Below are positions 43,607-52,892 of a stretch of DNA of 64,000 bases, in pieces; position 1 is the stretch's first letter; each line of letters starts with the position of its first letter. A program made the translations under genes and the position numbers. A model generated the notes under the pieces. The model did not search any database. It saw nothing but the letters and a program-made list of their open reading frames with translations, and was not told the origin of the DNA. This DNA is from Stenotrophomonas indicatrix (lineage in GTDB: Bacteria > Pseudomonadota > Gammaproteobacteria > Xanthomonadales > Xanthomonadaceae): positions 1,488,001-1,552,000 of the forward strand of contig NZ_PEJS01000001.1 in assembly GCF_002750975.1 (NCBI RefSeq), given 5' to 3'.

Positions 43607-44980
43607 ATGGATGCTCTGGCTCATTCAATGTACCACGCCGACCAGCGGGACCACCATGCCGAAGCCGTGCTCGAGGCCTTCTTCGCCACGCACCGCACGC
43701 CGGCTCTGGTGCTGCAGCGCTTCTACCCACCGGCGGCATTCCCCAGGGTTCGCAGCCGTCTAGGCGGTCTGCCGCAATTGCCCGATGGGATGGATTGGCC
43801 GGTTGGCGAGAGTTACGACGAAGCGGCGCCGATGCACTTCCTGGCGCAGATCGATTGTGCTGAACTGCCGTGCGTGGATCCTGATATGCCCTCGCAGGGC
43901 ATGCTGTTCTTCTTCGCCATGAACGACGAAGAGCAGATCTGGGACACCGACGAACCGCAGCAACGTGTGCGTGTGCTGTACGCGCCTGTGGTCGCGGCTG
44001 ATCAGCAGGTGCGTGTGCTGCCGGAGGGCATGCGGCCAATTCTGGATGAAGGCCCCTCGGACCATGCGCACCGCAATCCTGCATGGCTGCTGCCTGAGGA
44101 AGATGGGCCGTGCGTGCATGTTCAATGGCCCTTGGTGGCGCGGCGCATGGACACTTGGCCGGACGAACTGGAGCTGCCACCGGGTGAAGAGGATCGGCCG
44201 TACTACGATGTCTACCCCTTACGCCGGGACGAAATGCGGCTGGGCGCGGTGGTGGCGGCCACGGGTCTGTTTCCGCGCGCGGATGCAGCGACGGAATGGG
44301 AGCGCCCGCAGTCACCGGCGTGGACCTTCCCGATGCAATGGCTGCGCTACCAGACGGATTTCCCCCAGGTCGGCATCATCATTGACCGCCTTTCGCGGGT
44401 GATCGGCAATGCGCGGCGTGCAGGCAAGCGCGGGGACGCTGATTATGCCGATGTGCGCGCATGGGTTGAGCATGCGGCCGCAATCGGCTGGGACGAACCC
44501 CCGGATGAAGCGACGCGGGAGGCATTCCGTGAATGGATTGTCGGGCAGATCAGCGACGACTTCGAGAGTCCGACCCTAACCGACCTGAGCATGGGGCGGG
44601 CGTTCACCAAGGGACTGTTGGCGGCGGTTGCCTACGCGGCAGGCTCACCGGTGGCGGCCGCACGCATTCCTGCACTGATGTACCGCCATTTGCAGGACGA
44701 GCATTTGCCGTTTGATGAGAGCATGCGCACGCTGCCTGACGGCCGCAAGCGCTGCGCTGAATCGCGCGTGCACCAGATGTTGGGGCACGTACCACGCTTG
44801 CACGGCGTCGTGCCGGAGGTGGAGGGCGAGGGCGGAGAGGTCTGTCTGCTGCAGTTGGCGTGTGATCCGCCGATTGATCTGGTCTTTGGCGACTGTGGTC
44901 AGGCCACGTTCTGGTTGAGTCGTGAGGATCTGCGCAACTGCAGGTTTGATCGCGTCGTTGGCGTGGTGGAGTCACACTGA
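43607..44980 (+). CDS. DUF1963 (YwqG-like) protein
   Basis: The 457-residue product contains a DUF1963 domain. This shows as FPRVRSRLGGLPQLPDGMDWPV near the N terminus, then PMHFLAQIDCAELP and GMLFFFAMNDEEQIWD, and near the C terminus HQMLGHVPRLHG...CLLQLACD with FGDCGQATFWLSREDLRN. YwqG-family proteins are cytoplasmic and of unknown function; some sit next to polymorphic toxin genes as possible immunity proteins. This copy has a long insertion in the middle. It begins six bases after the gene remnant on the other strand, and 33 bases separate it from the lipoprotein gene. Confidence 0.82.
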   Translation: MDALAHSMYHADQRDHHAEAVLEAFFATHRTPALVLQRFYPPAAFPRVRSRLGGLPQLPDGMDWPVGESYDEAAPMHFLAQIDCAELPCVDPDMPSQGMLFFFAMNDEEQIWDTDEPQQRVRVLYAPVVAADQQVRVLPEGMRPILDEGPSDHAHRNPAWLLPEEDGPCVHVQWPLVARRMDTWPDELELPPGEEDRPYYDVYPLRRDEMRLGAVVAATGLFPRADAATEWERPQSPAWTFPMQWLRYQTDFPQVGIIIDRLSRVIGNARRAGKRGDADYADVRAWVEHAAAIGWDEPPDEATREAFREWIVGQISDDFESPTLTDLSMGRAFTKGLLAAVAYAAGSPVAAARIPALMYRHLQDEHLPFDESMRTLPDGRKRCAESRVHQMLGHVPRLHGVVPEVEGEGGEVCLLQLACDPPIDLVFGDCGQATFWLSREDLRNCRFDRVVGVVESH

Positions 44981-45013
44981 CAGCCGTTTTCCCAGGGAAG
45001 CCCTTCAACAGAT

Positions 45014-45751
45014 ATGCGAACGTTCGTCCTCTTCATTCACTCCGCCTTGTGCTTCGCCCTGCTGTCTGGCTGCGCCAGTGGGCCGGAGTATCACCATTAC
45101 AGTCGCGAGATCACCGGCGCGTTCGTGGCCGACGACGGCAAGCTGTATCTGCTGCCGGTCTATGACGAGCCAATGCGCTTCGATGCGGCGCCGTTCCGTG
45201 ATTACCGCGCCCTGATGGACAGCCCGCTGCGCGAGGCCGTGGTCTGCGCGCAGATGTACATCCGTGAGGACTGGCGCGTTCCGGCTGGCCGCACCAAGGT
45301 GCATGGCAGCTACGCGCTGCTGCTGCGGCCGGAGCAGGTCACGCCGGAACAGGCGGCGCAGTTCAAGCTGGAGCGGTTGGAGATCAGCCCGCGGGTGGCC
45401 AAGGCCATTGACGAGTTGACGCGCCGGCCGTACATCCTTGAAGCCCGGACCCGCTACGAACTGGCGGCCAACCCGGACTGCAATCTTTCCAGGAAGGGCG
45501 GCAGCTATTACAGCGCGCTGTTCGAGGGTGACGGCGAGCGGGTGCAATTGCCGGAAGCTGCTGCGCTGGCCGCGAAGGCGAAGCTGCCGCAGTCGATTAC
45601 CGCGCGGGCTGAGCGGATCCAGCCGGAGGCGGCGGATAAGGCAGGGGCGGGTACGGCGGCCGGGAAGGTGCTGGGTGCGGCGCTGATACCTGTGGCGGTT
45701 CCGGTGTTTGTGCTGAGCCTGCCGTTTCTGGGGCCGGATCATTGGAAGTGA
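45014..45751 (+). CDS. Putative lipoprotein of unknown function
   Basis: The 245-residue product has a lipoprotein signal (FVLFIHSALCFALLSGC, lipobox LLSGC) and a hydrophobic segment near the C terminus (VLGAALIPVAVPVFVLSLPF). The middle is rich in charged residues and has no recognised domain. I do not recognise it. It lies 33 bases after the DUF1963 gene on the same strand. Many type IV secretion effector loci of xanthomonads encode lipoprotein immunity factors, and an effector gene is ~1.5 kb away. However, it is on the opposite strand, so a link is only a possibility. Confidence 0.7.
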   Translation: MRTFVLFIHSALCFALLSGCASGPEYHHYSREITGAFVADDGKLYLLPVYDEPMRFDAAPFRDYRALMDSPLREAVVCAQMYIREDWRVPAGRTKVHGSYALLLRPEQVTPEQAAQFKLERLEISPRVAKAIDELTRRPYILEARTRYELAANPDCNLSRKGGSYYSALFEGDGERVQLPEAAALAAKAKLPQSITARAERIQPEAADKAGAGTAAGKVLGAALIPVAVPVFVLSLPFLGPDHWK

Positions 45752-45864
45752 TGGGACGTTGAAGCCAGAGCATCCACGCGCAGCGGCGAAGGACCCAGAG
45801 CGCCCGTTCCGCGTTGGAATCTGGGCTGCGCTTGAACCCGCCTCGCCGGATCTCCGGTACGTCC

Positions 45865-46176
45865 ATGACCTTGGTGATGGTTAATGGGAAAGAGGATCGA
45901 GAGCACTACTTCTTTGATACAGATACCTTCTATCTGCAGCGGGGCCCAGTGCCCGCGGCGGTGCCGCTCTCGCAGATCACCTCCGTCACCCGAACCTCTG
46001 ACATGATCTACGAGCGCTATGTCTGGCAGGTGTGCTTCAGCAAAGCAGCGGTCAGAAAGAGCGTAACGTTCACCAACAACCTGACGCTGTTCAACCGCGA
46101 CTTCCTGCTCTTCCTGGAGGCGGTGCGGAAAGCCAATCCGCTCGCGACCGTTGATCGAGCGGGCCTGCGCTTCTAA
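45865..46176 (+). CDS. Small hypothetical protein
   Basis: A 103-residue product starting MTLVMVNGKEDREHYFFDTDTF. The sequence alternates short hydrophobic strands with polar turns (LSQITSVTRTSDMIYERYVWQVCFSKAAV) and ends with a helix (FLLFLEAVRKANPLATVDRAGLRF), so it could be a small PH-like alpha/beta domain. No family was recognised. A TTG 51 bases upstream would give a longer frame but lacks support. It converges with the zeta-toxin gene, 88 bases away, and could be part of the same effector locus; this is not shown by the sequence. Confidence 0.6.
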   Translation: MTLVMVNGKEDREHYFFDTDTFYLQRGPVPAAVPLSQITSVTRTSDMIYERYVWQVCFSKAAVRKSVTFTNNLTLFNRDFLLFLEAVRKANPLATVDRAGLRF

Positions 46177-46264
46177 CCGTGCGGCGACTTCAGCAGCGCC
46201 GGTTGGTAAACAGAGGGGCTAGGTGGACGGCTGCCATAGATGATTTCGCACGTGTCTCACTCAC

Positions 46265-49200
46265 TCAGCCCATGCTGGCGGCGCGGATCTGGATATCCTG
46301 CTGCACGCGCTGATCTTCCAGCTGCTGCTCAAGTTGGTTGGCAATGGCGCGCTGCTGCGCCTCGCGGCTGACTGCGTCGAACTGCTGCATTGATTCTTCA
46401 ACCGAGGTCTGTGCGGCCAGCTCGGTGGGCATTGCGGCGCGCTGGTGTGCGGGGTCGCTGGGCTCGCCCTGGACCACAAACAGGGTGTGACCGGTGGGCT
46501 TGTCTGCTGTGGCGTTGCTCAGCAGCACGTGGTCGACACGGTCCAGGTCGTTGTCTTTGGCCAGCACCAGCAGGCTGGCGGTCATGCGCTCGCTGGCTTC
46601 GTCGAAGGTGCGGCCGTGCTTGGCGTCCAACCTTGCCACGCCTTCTCGTACCTGTTGGTAGAGGGCGTGATCGGGATGCTCGGGCTGGGCCGGCAGCAGG
46701 GGAGCGGGCGGTGCTTCAGGCTGTTGAAAGGCCATTGCGGTGGACGGCGGGGTGGGCTGCACGTCCATTGGCGATGGCGTGTAAGGACGCTCGTGCTCCG
46801 AGACCTTGGGCGCGGCGTCTGTTGCCGGCGGGGGCGCAGCCGGCTCGACTGCGGCGCGGTTAGCTGGAATTTCTGACTTGGGCTGGATCGGCGCCGGCTT
46901 TGCGTCGTTTTCGTGGAGGCGAGCAGTCACTGGCGCGGCGTCGGCCACTTCGGTCTGGTTCGCTGGGGCCAGGGAGTGGGCGTGAGTCGCAACTGGATCC
47001 TGCGCGGGAGCGTGGCGCTCAACACCGGAAGCAGGCAGCGCACTCGCCTCGGGCTGGGCGCGAGATTGCTCAGCCGCGGGAATGGAGGGTGATGGCGCGG
47101 GCGCAGACGGCGTCTGCTGCGCAGGAGAGTCTGCATCCGTGCGCACTTTCTGCTCGCTCGAATCTTCCTGCGTTGGGGGCGCTTTAGCTGCAGTTGGCTC
47201 GGGTCGTAGCCCTTCCGGGCGCGTCGGTTCCTGTGCCGGCTCGGCACGAACCGACGGGGTCGGTGCTGCAGGCGCGGGAGTGCGGTGCTCCTGCACCAGG
47301 GGTGGTGCGCTGGGCGCCGGCGCAGCTCGCTCCTCGGCGTGCGCATCGACTACTGCCTGCGGCGTCAGGCGCTCCTCGGCGTGTTCGCCGCGCACCTCGG
47401 CTACCGCTGCGGCGGCCAGTTGCTGCGCCTGGGGAGCCGCGACGCCCAGCCGGTTCGCTTCTTGCGTGGCCTGATCGTAGGCATCGCGCTCGTTTGCGGT
47501 CAGGGCTTCAATACGTCGCTCATGGGAGCCGGGTGTGGGAGCCTCCTGCTGCTGGATCGCCCGGATCTGCGGATAGGTGCCATTCAACTCGTCGCGGATG
47601 TTGCCCTCGGCCAGCGAATCGTAGATCCAACCGTCATGCAGCCATTCGCCATCGTGCTGGCGCTGATAGGTGCGCCCATCGGATGCCAGAACGTGATCGG
47701 GATGGTTCCGGGCGAAGACCACCTCCTCCGGAATCTCGCCGTACTGGGACCAGCCTTGCGTGGTGTATACCTGCTCGTACTGCTTGGCGAAGGCGGCTGA
47801 ACTACGGGCGGCGTTGAAGGCCATGATGCCTTGAGCGGTCTCATCGAGATGGGCCGCCTTGGCGGCATCGGCCACTTCCACCGTCGTGTTCTTGATGCCG
47901 TGCTCAAGGACTTGATGGACGACCTCACGTCGCCATTCGCCGGTTTCCGGACTGCGCTCCCAGGAGCGCGGCAGTGCGCTGGGTGTGTCGGTGGCGTCGC
48001 CGGCAATGCTGAAAGGATTTATCGGTTGATCAGGCTCCCGCATCCGCAGGCCAACGGCCAAGCTTGAGGCTTGGTAGTTCAGTTGCTGGGTCAATTCGGC
48101 ATCGGCCGTCAGCAGCGTAGCCGGGCCGTAGATGGGGCGATCGGCCAAGGTGCCGACAGTGCCTATGATTTCCCGCTCGCTGTGCGTCCAGCCCTTCTCA
48201 GGATGCGCGGGATCAAACGTCCAGACTCTGCCGGTGCCGTCGCCCTGGTTGTTGATCTTGTACTTCTCGACCCATTCGACAACTTCGCTGGCGCCCCACG
48301 CACCCAGTCCGGCACCGATAATGCCGGTGACAATCGCGCCGGGGCCGGACTCGATGCCCAGCAGCGTGCCCGCCTTGGCGCCCAGCGCTGCCCCGGTCCA
48401 GCCGCCGACACTGCGCGCACCGAAGTCCAATATCGCAGCTTCCGCACCTGTGCGGTTGTCGCGCGCGTACAGGTCGGCAATCTTTGTCCCTTCCGTGGCT
48501 GCTTCAACAACAGTTGCTGCGGCACCGCCGATGATGGCGCCTCGCACCATGTTTGGACGGACGCGGATTGTGTGGTCGACGCTGCGTGCTTCCTGGATGT
48601 TGGGCGTTATGCCCTCAACAACCTTGAGCGTTGCGCGTTCATCGAAAACGGCTGCCGCTGTTGGTGGACTGACCTTGTCGTTGAGGGGTAGGGTGTCCCC
48701 AAGCTCGGCGTGCCAGCGGCCTTGTGTGCGCCAGCCATCGCGCACTGCTTGGGTGATTCGAGTGTCTTTCAGCCGAGCTTCGCGTTCGGCTTCCAGTGCT
48801 GCGCCCGGTAGGCGGGCGTCGTTCTGGCTGTCGTAGACCTGAGCGCCTTCGCGTCCGTAGAGCCGAATCTGGATGCCGGTCTCGGCCTGGACCTGATTTA
48901 GATTTCCGGGTAAGGCTTGGTAGACGTGTTTGCGTACGTCTTCGGGGACGTAGCGGCCGAAGCCTTCATCGTCGAGCATCGCGGCGAAACGTTCATCGAC
49001 ACCAAGCTCACTTTCCAGCCTATGCGCTACAACTCCCCGAACCTCAACTTCATAACCTCTCGCCTGCAGTTCCCTAATCAGGGAAACGGCGCTGTCTCCA
49101 TTTCCCAGCGTGGTATCGAGAATGAGGTTCTTGCGGCCATCGATTGCTGCTGAGCGTAGTTCCTTGGCCCACTGACTGGCGTCATCGTGAGTGTGGCCCG

Positions 49201-49471
49201 CCCAAGTGTATGGGTACTTTTCGCGCAGGCTCTGAACGGGCTCATACTGATCACGTAGCCTGTCGGGATCAATAGTGATGACATCGTCGAGCAGCTCTTG
49301 ACGAACCTGACGCGCCAGGCTGCCTTTGCCAGCGCCAGGCTGCCCGGCAAGTATGACTGCGTTGGGAGTTTAAAATGAGGTTCGTCCATCCAGACCACTC
49401 TGAGGGATGATCTTTTCCCTTAGAATCTTCTGGTGAATTTCTGACGGAAGGCGACTATCGGCGGAAGTCAT
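46265..49471 (-). pseudogene. Zeta-toxin / XVIPCD type IV secretion effector, interrupted by a stop at codon 34
   Basis: The intact frame would encode 1068 residues. A short N terminus (MTSADSRLPSEIHQKIL) is followed by an in-frame TAA at 49370-49372. After that comes a complete zeta-toxin kinase core, with Walker A LAGQPGAGKG and the later DTTLGN region. A glycine-rich hydrophobic stretch follows (~residues 330-400), then a Pro/Ala-rich linker. The C-terminal ~120 residues match XVIPCD, the domain that sends Xanthomonadaceae effectors through the antibacterial type IV system. No start codon exists between the TAA and codon 165, past the Walker motif. The TAA could be CAA in a parent. The frame is otherwise open throughout, so inactivation looks recent. 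Confidence 0.82.
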
Positions 49472-49989
49472 CAGGTTCCCCGGAAGTTGACCTGAAAGTA
49501 CTCCCACAAATCATCTAGCTCAGCCATGCCAATGTTGCTGGACGCAGCGAACGACATCAGTCGTTCCTTCTCATGAGCCTGGGCTATCTGCTCTGGGTTG
49601 CCTGATCTCTCCGCGGCCGCAATATCATTGCGAGCTTCCATGATGAACGTTCCCAGCCTCCCCTCCAAAGCAGCGATCGCGCTATCGAATGGCATGAGAG
49701 GAACTTTGCGCGATCGTTCAACCGATCGATTCAGTACTTCCTGCAGTCGTTCGATATGTTCCGGATAGTCCTTGAGCATTTCCCGGAGTTTGGCTGGAAC
49801 GGGCGGAGAAGAAAGGGTCAAGATTGTCACCTTTTGGGCAGATCCACGTAGATTCGAGAATATCCCCACATGCCTTGTTGGGTCCAATGCTATTTGCGAC
49901 AACGGATAGGCAAGTGGATTGTGCCGAGTTGGCCCACGAGTCAGATCATTCCGTCGCCATTCCTCGTGGGCTGGAGGAATGTACGGCAT
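49471..49989 (-). CDS. Candidate immunity protein for the zeta-toxin effector
   Basis: A 172-residue, mostly helical, charged cytoplasmic protein with no signal peptide, ending AELDDLWEYFQVNFRGT. Its stop overlaps the effector's start by one base (TGATG), the tight spacing usual for immunity-effector pairs. Zeta toxins act in the cytoplasm, so a cytoplasmic immunity protein fits. I recognise no family, and it is not a typical epsilon antitoxin. ATG at 49989 (MPYIPPAHEEWRRND) is preferred; the open frame extends upstream antisense to the Sel1-repeat gene. It is intact, although the effector next to it is broken. Confidence 0.65.
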   Translation of the reverse strand: MPYIPPAHEEWRRNDLTRGPTRHNPLAYPLSQIALDPTRHVGIFSNLRGSAQKVTILTLSSPPVPAKLREMLKDYPEHIERLQEVLNRSVERSRKVPLMPFDSAIAALEGRLGTFIMEARNDIAAAERSGNPEQIAQAHEKERLMSFAASSNIGMAELDDLWEYFQVNFRGT

Positions 49990-50050
49990 GGTGCATGCGT
50001 AATCCCAGCGGGGTGAACGGATGCCCGCAAACAGAAAGGAAACCTGTGCC

Positions 50051-50530
50051 ATGACTGACATGCCAACCCAGCTGACGACGGACTTCGATGCGGTGCTCGA
50101 TCGTGGTGACATTGCCGGGGCGCGGCGGCTGCTCGCTCCTCCTCTTGCGCTTGGGTGTGCCGAAGCATTGTTCCTCTCTTCTTCGATGCTTGCAGGTGAG
50201 GACGACGCACATGCCGAAGCTGACAGCTTCGCGAACCTCAATCAGGCCGCAGAGAAAGGGTATATCCCGGCGATCTACGCGGTGGGGCTGTGCCTGCTGA
50301 CGGGTGACCGCGTTGAGCAGGACGTCTCGCAGGCGGCGGCGTACTTTGAGCGGGCATCTGATGCCGGCTATCCCCCGGCCATGTACGAATTCGGCCTGGC
50401 GCTGTTCCATGGCAACGGTGTTGCCAAGGATGTGCCACGTGCGGTGTCCCTGATCCGCGCCTCGGCGCAGGCTGGGGATGAGTACGCCAGGGAGTTTCTG
50501 CTGGCGCATTCATTGGACGTGGGCGCGTAG
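50051..50530 (+). CDS. Sel1-repeat protein
   Basis: A 159-residue protein with three Sel1-like (TPR-related) repeats: AEADSFANLNQAAEKGYIPAIYAVGLCLLTGD, QDVSQAAAYFERASDAGYPPAMYEFGLALFHGNG and KDVPRAVSLIRASAQAGDEYAREFLLAH. There is no signal peptide, so it is probably cytoplasmic. Such repeats mediate protein binding; the partner is unknown. AAGGA lies about ten bases ahead of the ATG at 50051. It is divergent from the candidate immunity gene, whose preferred start is only ~60 bases away, so the two share a promoter region. Confidence 0.85.
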   Translation: MTDMPTQLTTDFDAVLDRGDIAGARRLLAPPLALGCAEALFLSSSMLAGEDDAHAEADSFANLNQAAEKGYIPAIYAVGLCLLTGDRVEQDVSQAAAYFERASDAGYPPAMYEFGLALFHGNGVAKDVPRAVSLIRASAQAGDEYAREFLLAHSLDVGA

Positions 50531-50590
50531 CAGGTGGGGAGGCGGCCGGTGAAGCTACACTGGCTGCCTATGTCCGATGGAAGCTCGCCC

Positions 50591-51373
50591 ATGTTCAATG
50601 GAAAAGTCGCGGTAGTTACCGGCTCCACCAGCGGGATCGGTCTTGGCATTGCCACTGCGCTGGCGCGGCAAGGCGCCGACATCGTGTTGAATGGATTTGG
50701 CGATGCGCAGGAGATCGAACGCATCCGCTCCGGCCTGGAAGCCGAGTTCGGTGTACGGATGGCGCACGATGGCGCCGACCTGTCTCGCGGCGACGCCGTT
50801 CGGGACATGATCGACCACGCCGTGGCGAAGATGGGGCGCATCGACATTCTGGTGAACAACGCGGGCATCCAGCACACCGCGTCGATCGAGGAATTTCCCG
50901 TCGAGAAGTGGGATGCGATCCTCGCGCTGAATCTCTCTGCGGTGTTCCATGCAACGGCGGCGGCCTTGTCTTACATGAAGCAGCAGGGATCCGGTCGCAT
51001 CATCAACATCGCATCGGTGCACGGGCTGGTTGGGTCGGTGAACAAGTCGGCCTATGTGGCGGCGAAGCACGGCGTGGTGGGGTTCACCAAGGTAACGGCG
51101 TTGGAGAACGCGGGTACCGGCATCACCGCCAACGCGATCTGCCCGGGGTGGGTGCGAACGGCGCTGGTCGAGCAGCAGATCACCGCTTTGGCGGAGCGGG
51201 AGGGAACGGATCAGGAGGCCGCCGCTCGCGCGCTGCTGGCCGAGAAACAGCCCTCGTTGCAGTTCGTGACGCCTGAGCAGCTGGGGGAAATGGTGGTGTT
51301 CCTGGCCTCGGACGCGGCGGCGCAGATTACCGGCACGGCGCTTCCGGTGGATGGGGGCTGGACGGCGCGCTAG
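50591..51373 (+). CDS. bdhA: 3-hydroxybutyrate dehydrogenase
   Basis: The 260-residue short-chain dehydrogenase is a close match in layout to D-3-hydroxybutyrate dehydrogenases. These oxidise 3-hydroxybutyrate to acetoacetate with NAD. The cofactor motif is VAVVTGSTSGIGLGIA, followed by LVNNAGIQHTASIEEFPVEKWDAILALNLSAVFH. The catalytic Ser-Tyr-Lys set lies in NIASVHGLVGSVNKSAYVAAKHGVVG. The C-terminal substrate lid (ITALAEREGTDQEAAARALLAEKQPSLQFVTPEQLG) is characteristic. The start MFNGKVAVVTG at 50591 has GGAAG upstream. Confidence 0.93.
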   Translation: MFNGKVAVVTGSTSGIGLGIATALARQGADIVLNGFGDAQEIERIRSGLEAEFGVRMAHDGADLSRGDAVRDMIDHAVAKMGRIDILVNNAGIQHTASIEEFPVEKWDAILALNLSAVFHATAAALSYMKQQGSGRIINIASVHGLVGSVNKSAYVAAKHGVVGFTKVTALENAGTGITANAICPGWVRTALVEQQITALAEREGTDQEAAARALLAEKQPSLQFVTPEQLGEMVVFLASDAAAQITGTALPVDGGWTAR

Positions 51374-51387
51374 CTGGCCGGCTGCCC

Positions 51388-51409
51388 GCCGGGCATGGCC
51401 CGGCGCTAC
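51388..51409 (-). repeat. SMAG repeat after bdhA
   Basis: A single copy of the CCGGGCATGGCCCGG type follows the stop. It is trailed by three short tandem copies of a GCTACCGGGAGATCGGTG-like unit (51405-51480) that look like degraded repeat edges. Confidence 0.85.
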
Positions 51410-51492
51410 CGGGAGATCGGTGCGGGGTCCAGTGCTACCGGGAGATCGGTGTGGGTCCGGTGTTACCGGGAGGTCGGTGCGGTGGTTCGGCG

Positions 51493-52032
51493 TTATCGAA
51501 GCCGGCTGGGATCGATCAGGGGAATCTCGCCCAGCGCATTCAGCGTGACGCGATGACTGCAGAATCCGAACGGGGTGTCCGCGGCGGGCCGCACGTTGTG
51601 GCATGGCACGCTCTCGATGTCCCGTACTTCGTCGACGGCCAAGGCAACGATCTCCGCGCCGTTCTGCATCAGCACCATGGCCGGGCAGCCGTGGGCGAAT
51701 GCGGACAACCCAATGGCCTGACGCAGGTCGACCACCGGCAGTGCGTGGCCGCGCACGGTGAGGTGCGGGCGCGCGCCACTGCCGGGGCGATCAAAGGTTT
51801 CCGGGCCGCGGATTTCAATCGCGGCTTCGACATCGATGGCAAACAGATGGGTACCGGCCCGCACAACAACAACTTCAATGAAGGCTGGCGACGACGGGGC
51901 CGGTTCACCGGCCGAAGGGGAAGAAGGCTGCAAGAGGAACCTGTGGAAGGGTATTGAAACTGCAACGCAATGATGCCGTGTTGACGTGACGTAACGCGTA
52001 CTTTGCAGATGAGCGGCCAGCACGCGTTGCAT
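51493..52032 (-). CDS. CheW-like domain protein
   Basis: A single CheW-like SH3-type domain, seen as VVVVRAGTHLFAIDVEAAIEIRGP, then LTVRGHALPVVDLRQAIGL and AMVLMQNGAEIVALAVDEVRDIESV. CheW domains couple chemoreceptors to CheA. This copy is not beside other chemotaxis genes and has a poorly conserved ~50-residue N-terminal extension, which may not be translated. The first ATG at 52032 was kept because no better start was seen. Its role could be a stand-alone adaptor or a regulator input domain. Confidence 0.72.
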   Translation of the reverse strand: MQRVLAAHLQSTRYVTSTRHHCVAVSIPFHRFLLQPSSPSAGEPAPSSPAFIEVVVVRAGTHLFAIDVEAAIEIRGPETFDRPGSGARPHLTVRGHALPVVDLRQAIGLSAFAHGCPAMVLMQNGAEIVALAVDEVRDIESVPCHNVRPAADTPFGFCSHRVTLNALGEIPLIDPSRLR

Positions 52033-52107
52033 GCATCGTTCAGCGGGATCAAGGCGCCTTCACGGGTCGGCTTGGGCCGGGGTAGGGGCGCCAGCGATGG
52101 GTTGGTA

Positions 52108-52572
52108 TTACTGCGGTTTGGCGAAGACATCCAGACCTTTGCCGGTTTCCAGCAGCGATTTCAGGCTCGACAGCACGATCGGCCAGCCCTGGCGGATGCC
52201 GGTATCCATGCCGCTGCCCGGTTCCAATTCGTCATGGGTCACCGTCAGCTTGACCATGTCCTCATACGGCACGATCTCGAACGTCACCCGGCTGTAGGCC
52301 TTCGGGTTGTCCGCCTGCGAAGCGGCCGCCCAGGTGATCACCAGTCGCGAGGGTGGGGTGTTTTCCACCACTTCGCCGACCAGTTCGACCTTGCGCTCGT
52401 CGTTGGCGCGCACGTGCTGCCAGCGCGAGCCGGGTTTCCAGTCCGATACGTTTTCGTGCCCCCAGTAGGTGCGGGCAATCTCCGGCCGGGTGATGGCCTC
52501 GAACACCTTCTGCGGCGTGGAGGCGATGTAGATCACGTGGATGAAGCGGGTGGACTCTGCGGACATCGTCAT
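52108..52572 (-). CDS. SRPBCC-family protein (AHSA1 type)
   Basis: A 154-residue START/SRPBCC-fold protein of the Aha1 C-terminal group. The segments TRFIHVIYIASTPQKVFEAITRPEIARTYWGHEN and GEVVENTPPSRLVITW form the curved sheet. The long helix is WPIVLSSLKSLLETGKGL. These proteins bind hydrophobic ligands; their function is usually unknown. It is the last gene of a three-gene operon. The ArsR gene's stop overlaps its start by four bases. It is a paralogue of the first gene of the operon, sharing the SLKSLLETG helix. Confidence 0.9.
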   Translation of the reverse strand: MTMSAESTRFIHVIYIASTPQKVFEAITRPEIARTYWGHENVSDWKPGSRWQHVRANDERKVELVGEVVENTPPSRLVITWAAASQADNPKAYSRVTFEIVPYEDMVKLTVTHDELEPGSGMDTGIRQGWPIVLSSLKSLLETGKGLDVFAKPQ

Positions 52573-52883
52573 TCTCCTTCCAGTTCTCGTTTCAGGTCAT
52601 GCAGCAGGCTCAGGCGCTGCTGTTCGAACTTGCGTACCCAGCGCTCGTAGACTTCGTGCAGTGGCACAGGGTTGATGAAGTGCAGCTTCTCGCGGCCACG
52701 GCGCACGGTGCTGATCAGGTTGGCGTCCTCCAGCAGGCCCAGGTGCTGGGTGACCGATTGCCGGGCCATCTGCAGGTGCTCGCAGAGCTGCCCCAAGGTC
52801 TGCCCGTTGCGTTCGCACAGCAGGTCCAGCAGCGTGCGGCGCGTGGGATCGGCCAGTGCCTTGAACACCTTGTCTGCATCCAT
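52569..52883 (-). CDS. ArsR-family (metal-independent) transcriptional regulator
   Basis: The 104-residue product has a winged helix of the ArsR type: ADKVFKALADPTRRTLLDLLCERNGQTLGQLCEHLQMARQSVTQHLGLLEDANLISTVRRGREKLHFI. The metal-binding Cys-Val-Cys motif of ArsR/SmtB is absent (it reads LCERNG and QLCEH), so it is the PadR/SdpR-like group usually paired with SRPBCC genes. It sits between two such genes, 9 bases after the first and overlapping the second by four bases. Autoregulation of the operon is likely. Confidence 0.92.
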   Translation of the reverse strand: MDADKVFKALADPTRRTLLDLLCERNGQTLGQLCEHLQMARQSVTQHLGLLEDANLISTVRRGREKLHFINPVPLHEVYERWVRKFEQQRLSLLHDLKRELEGE

Positions 52884-52892
52884 GGGGTGCCT

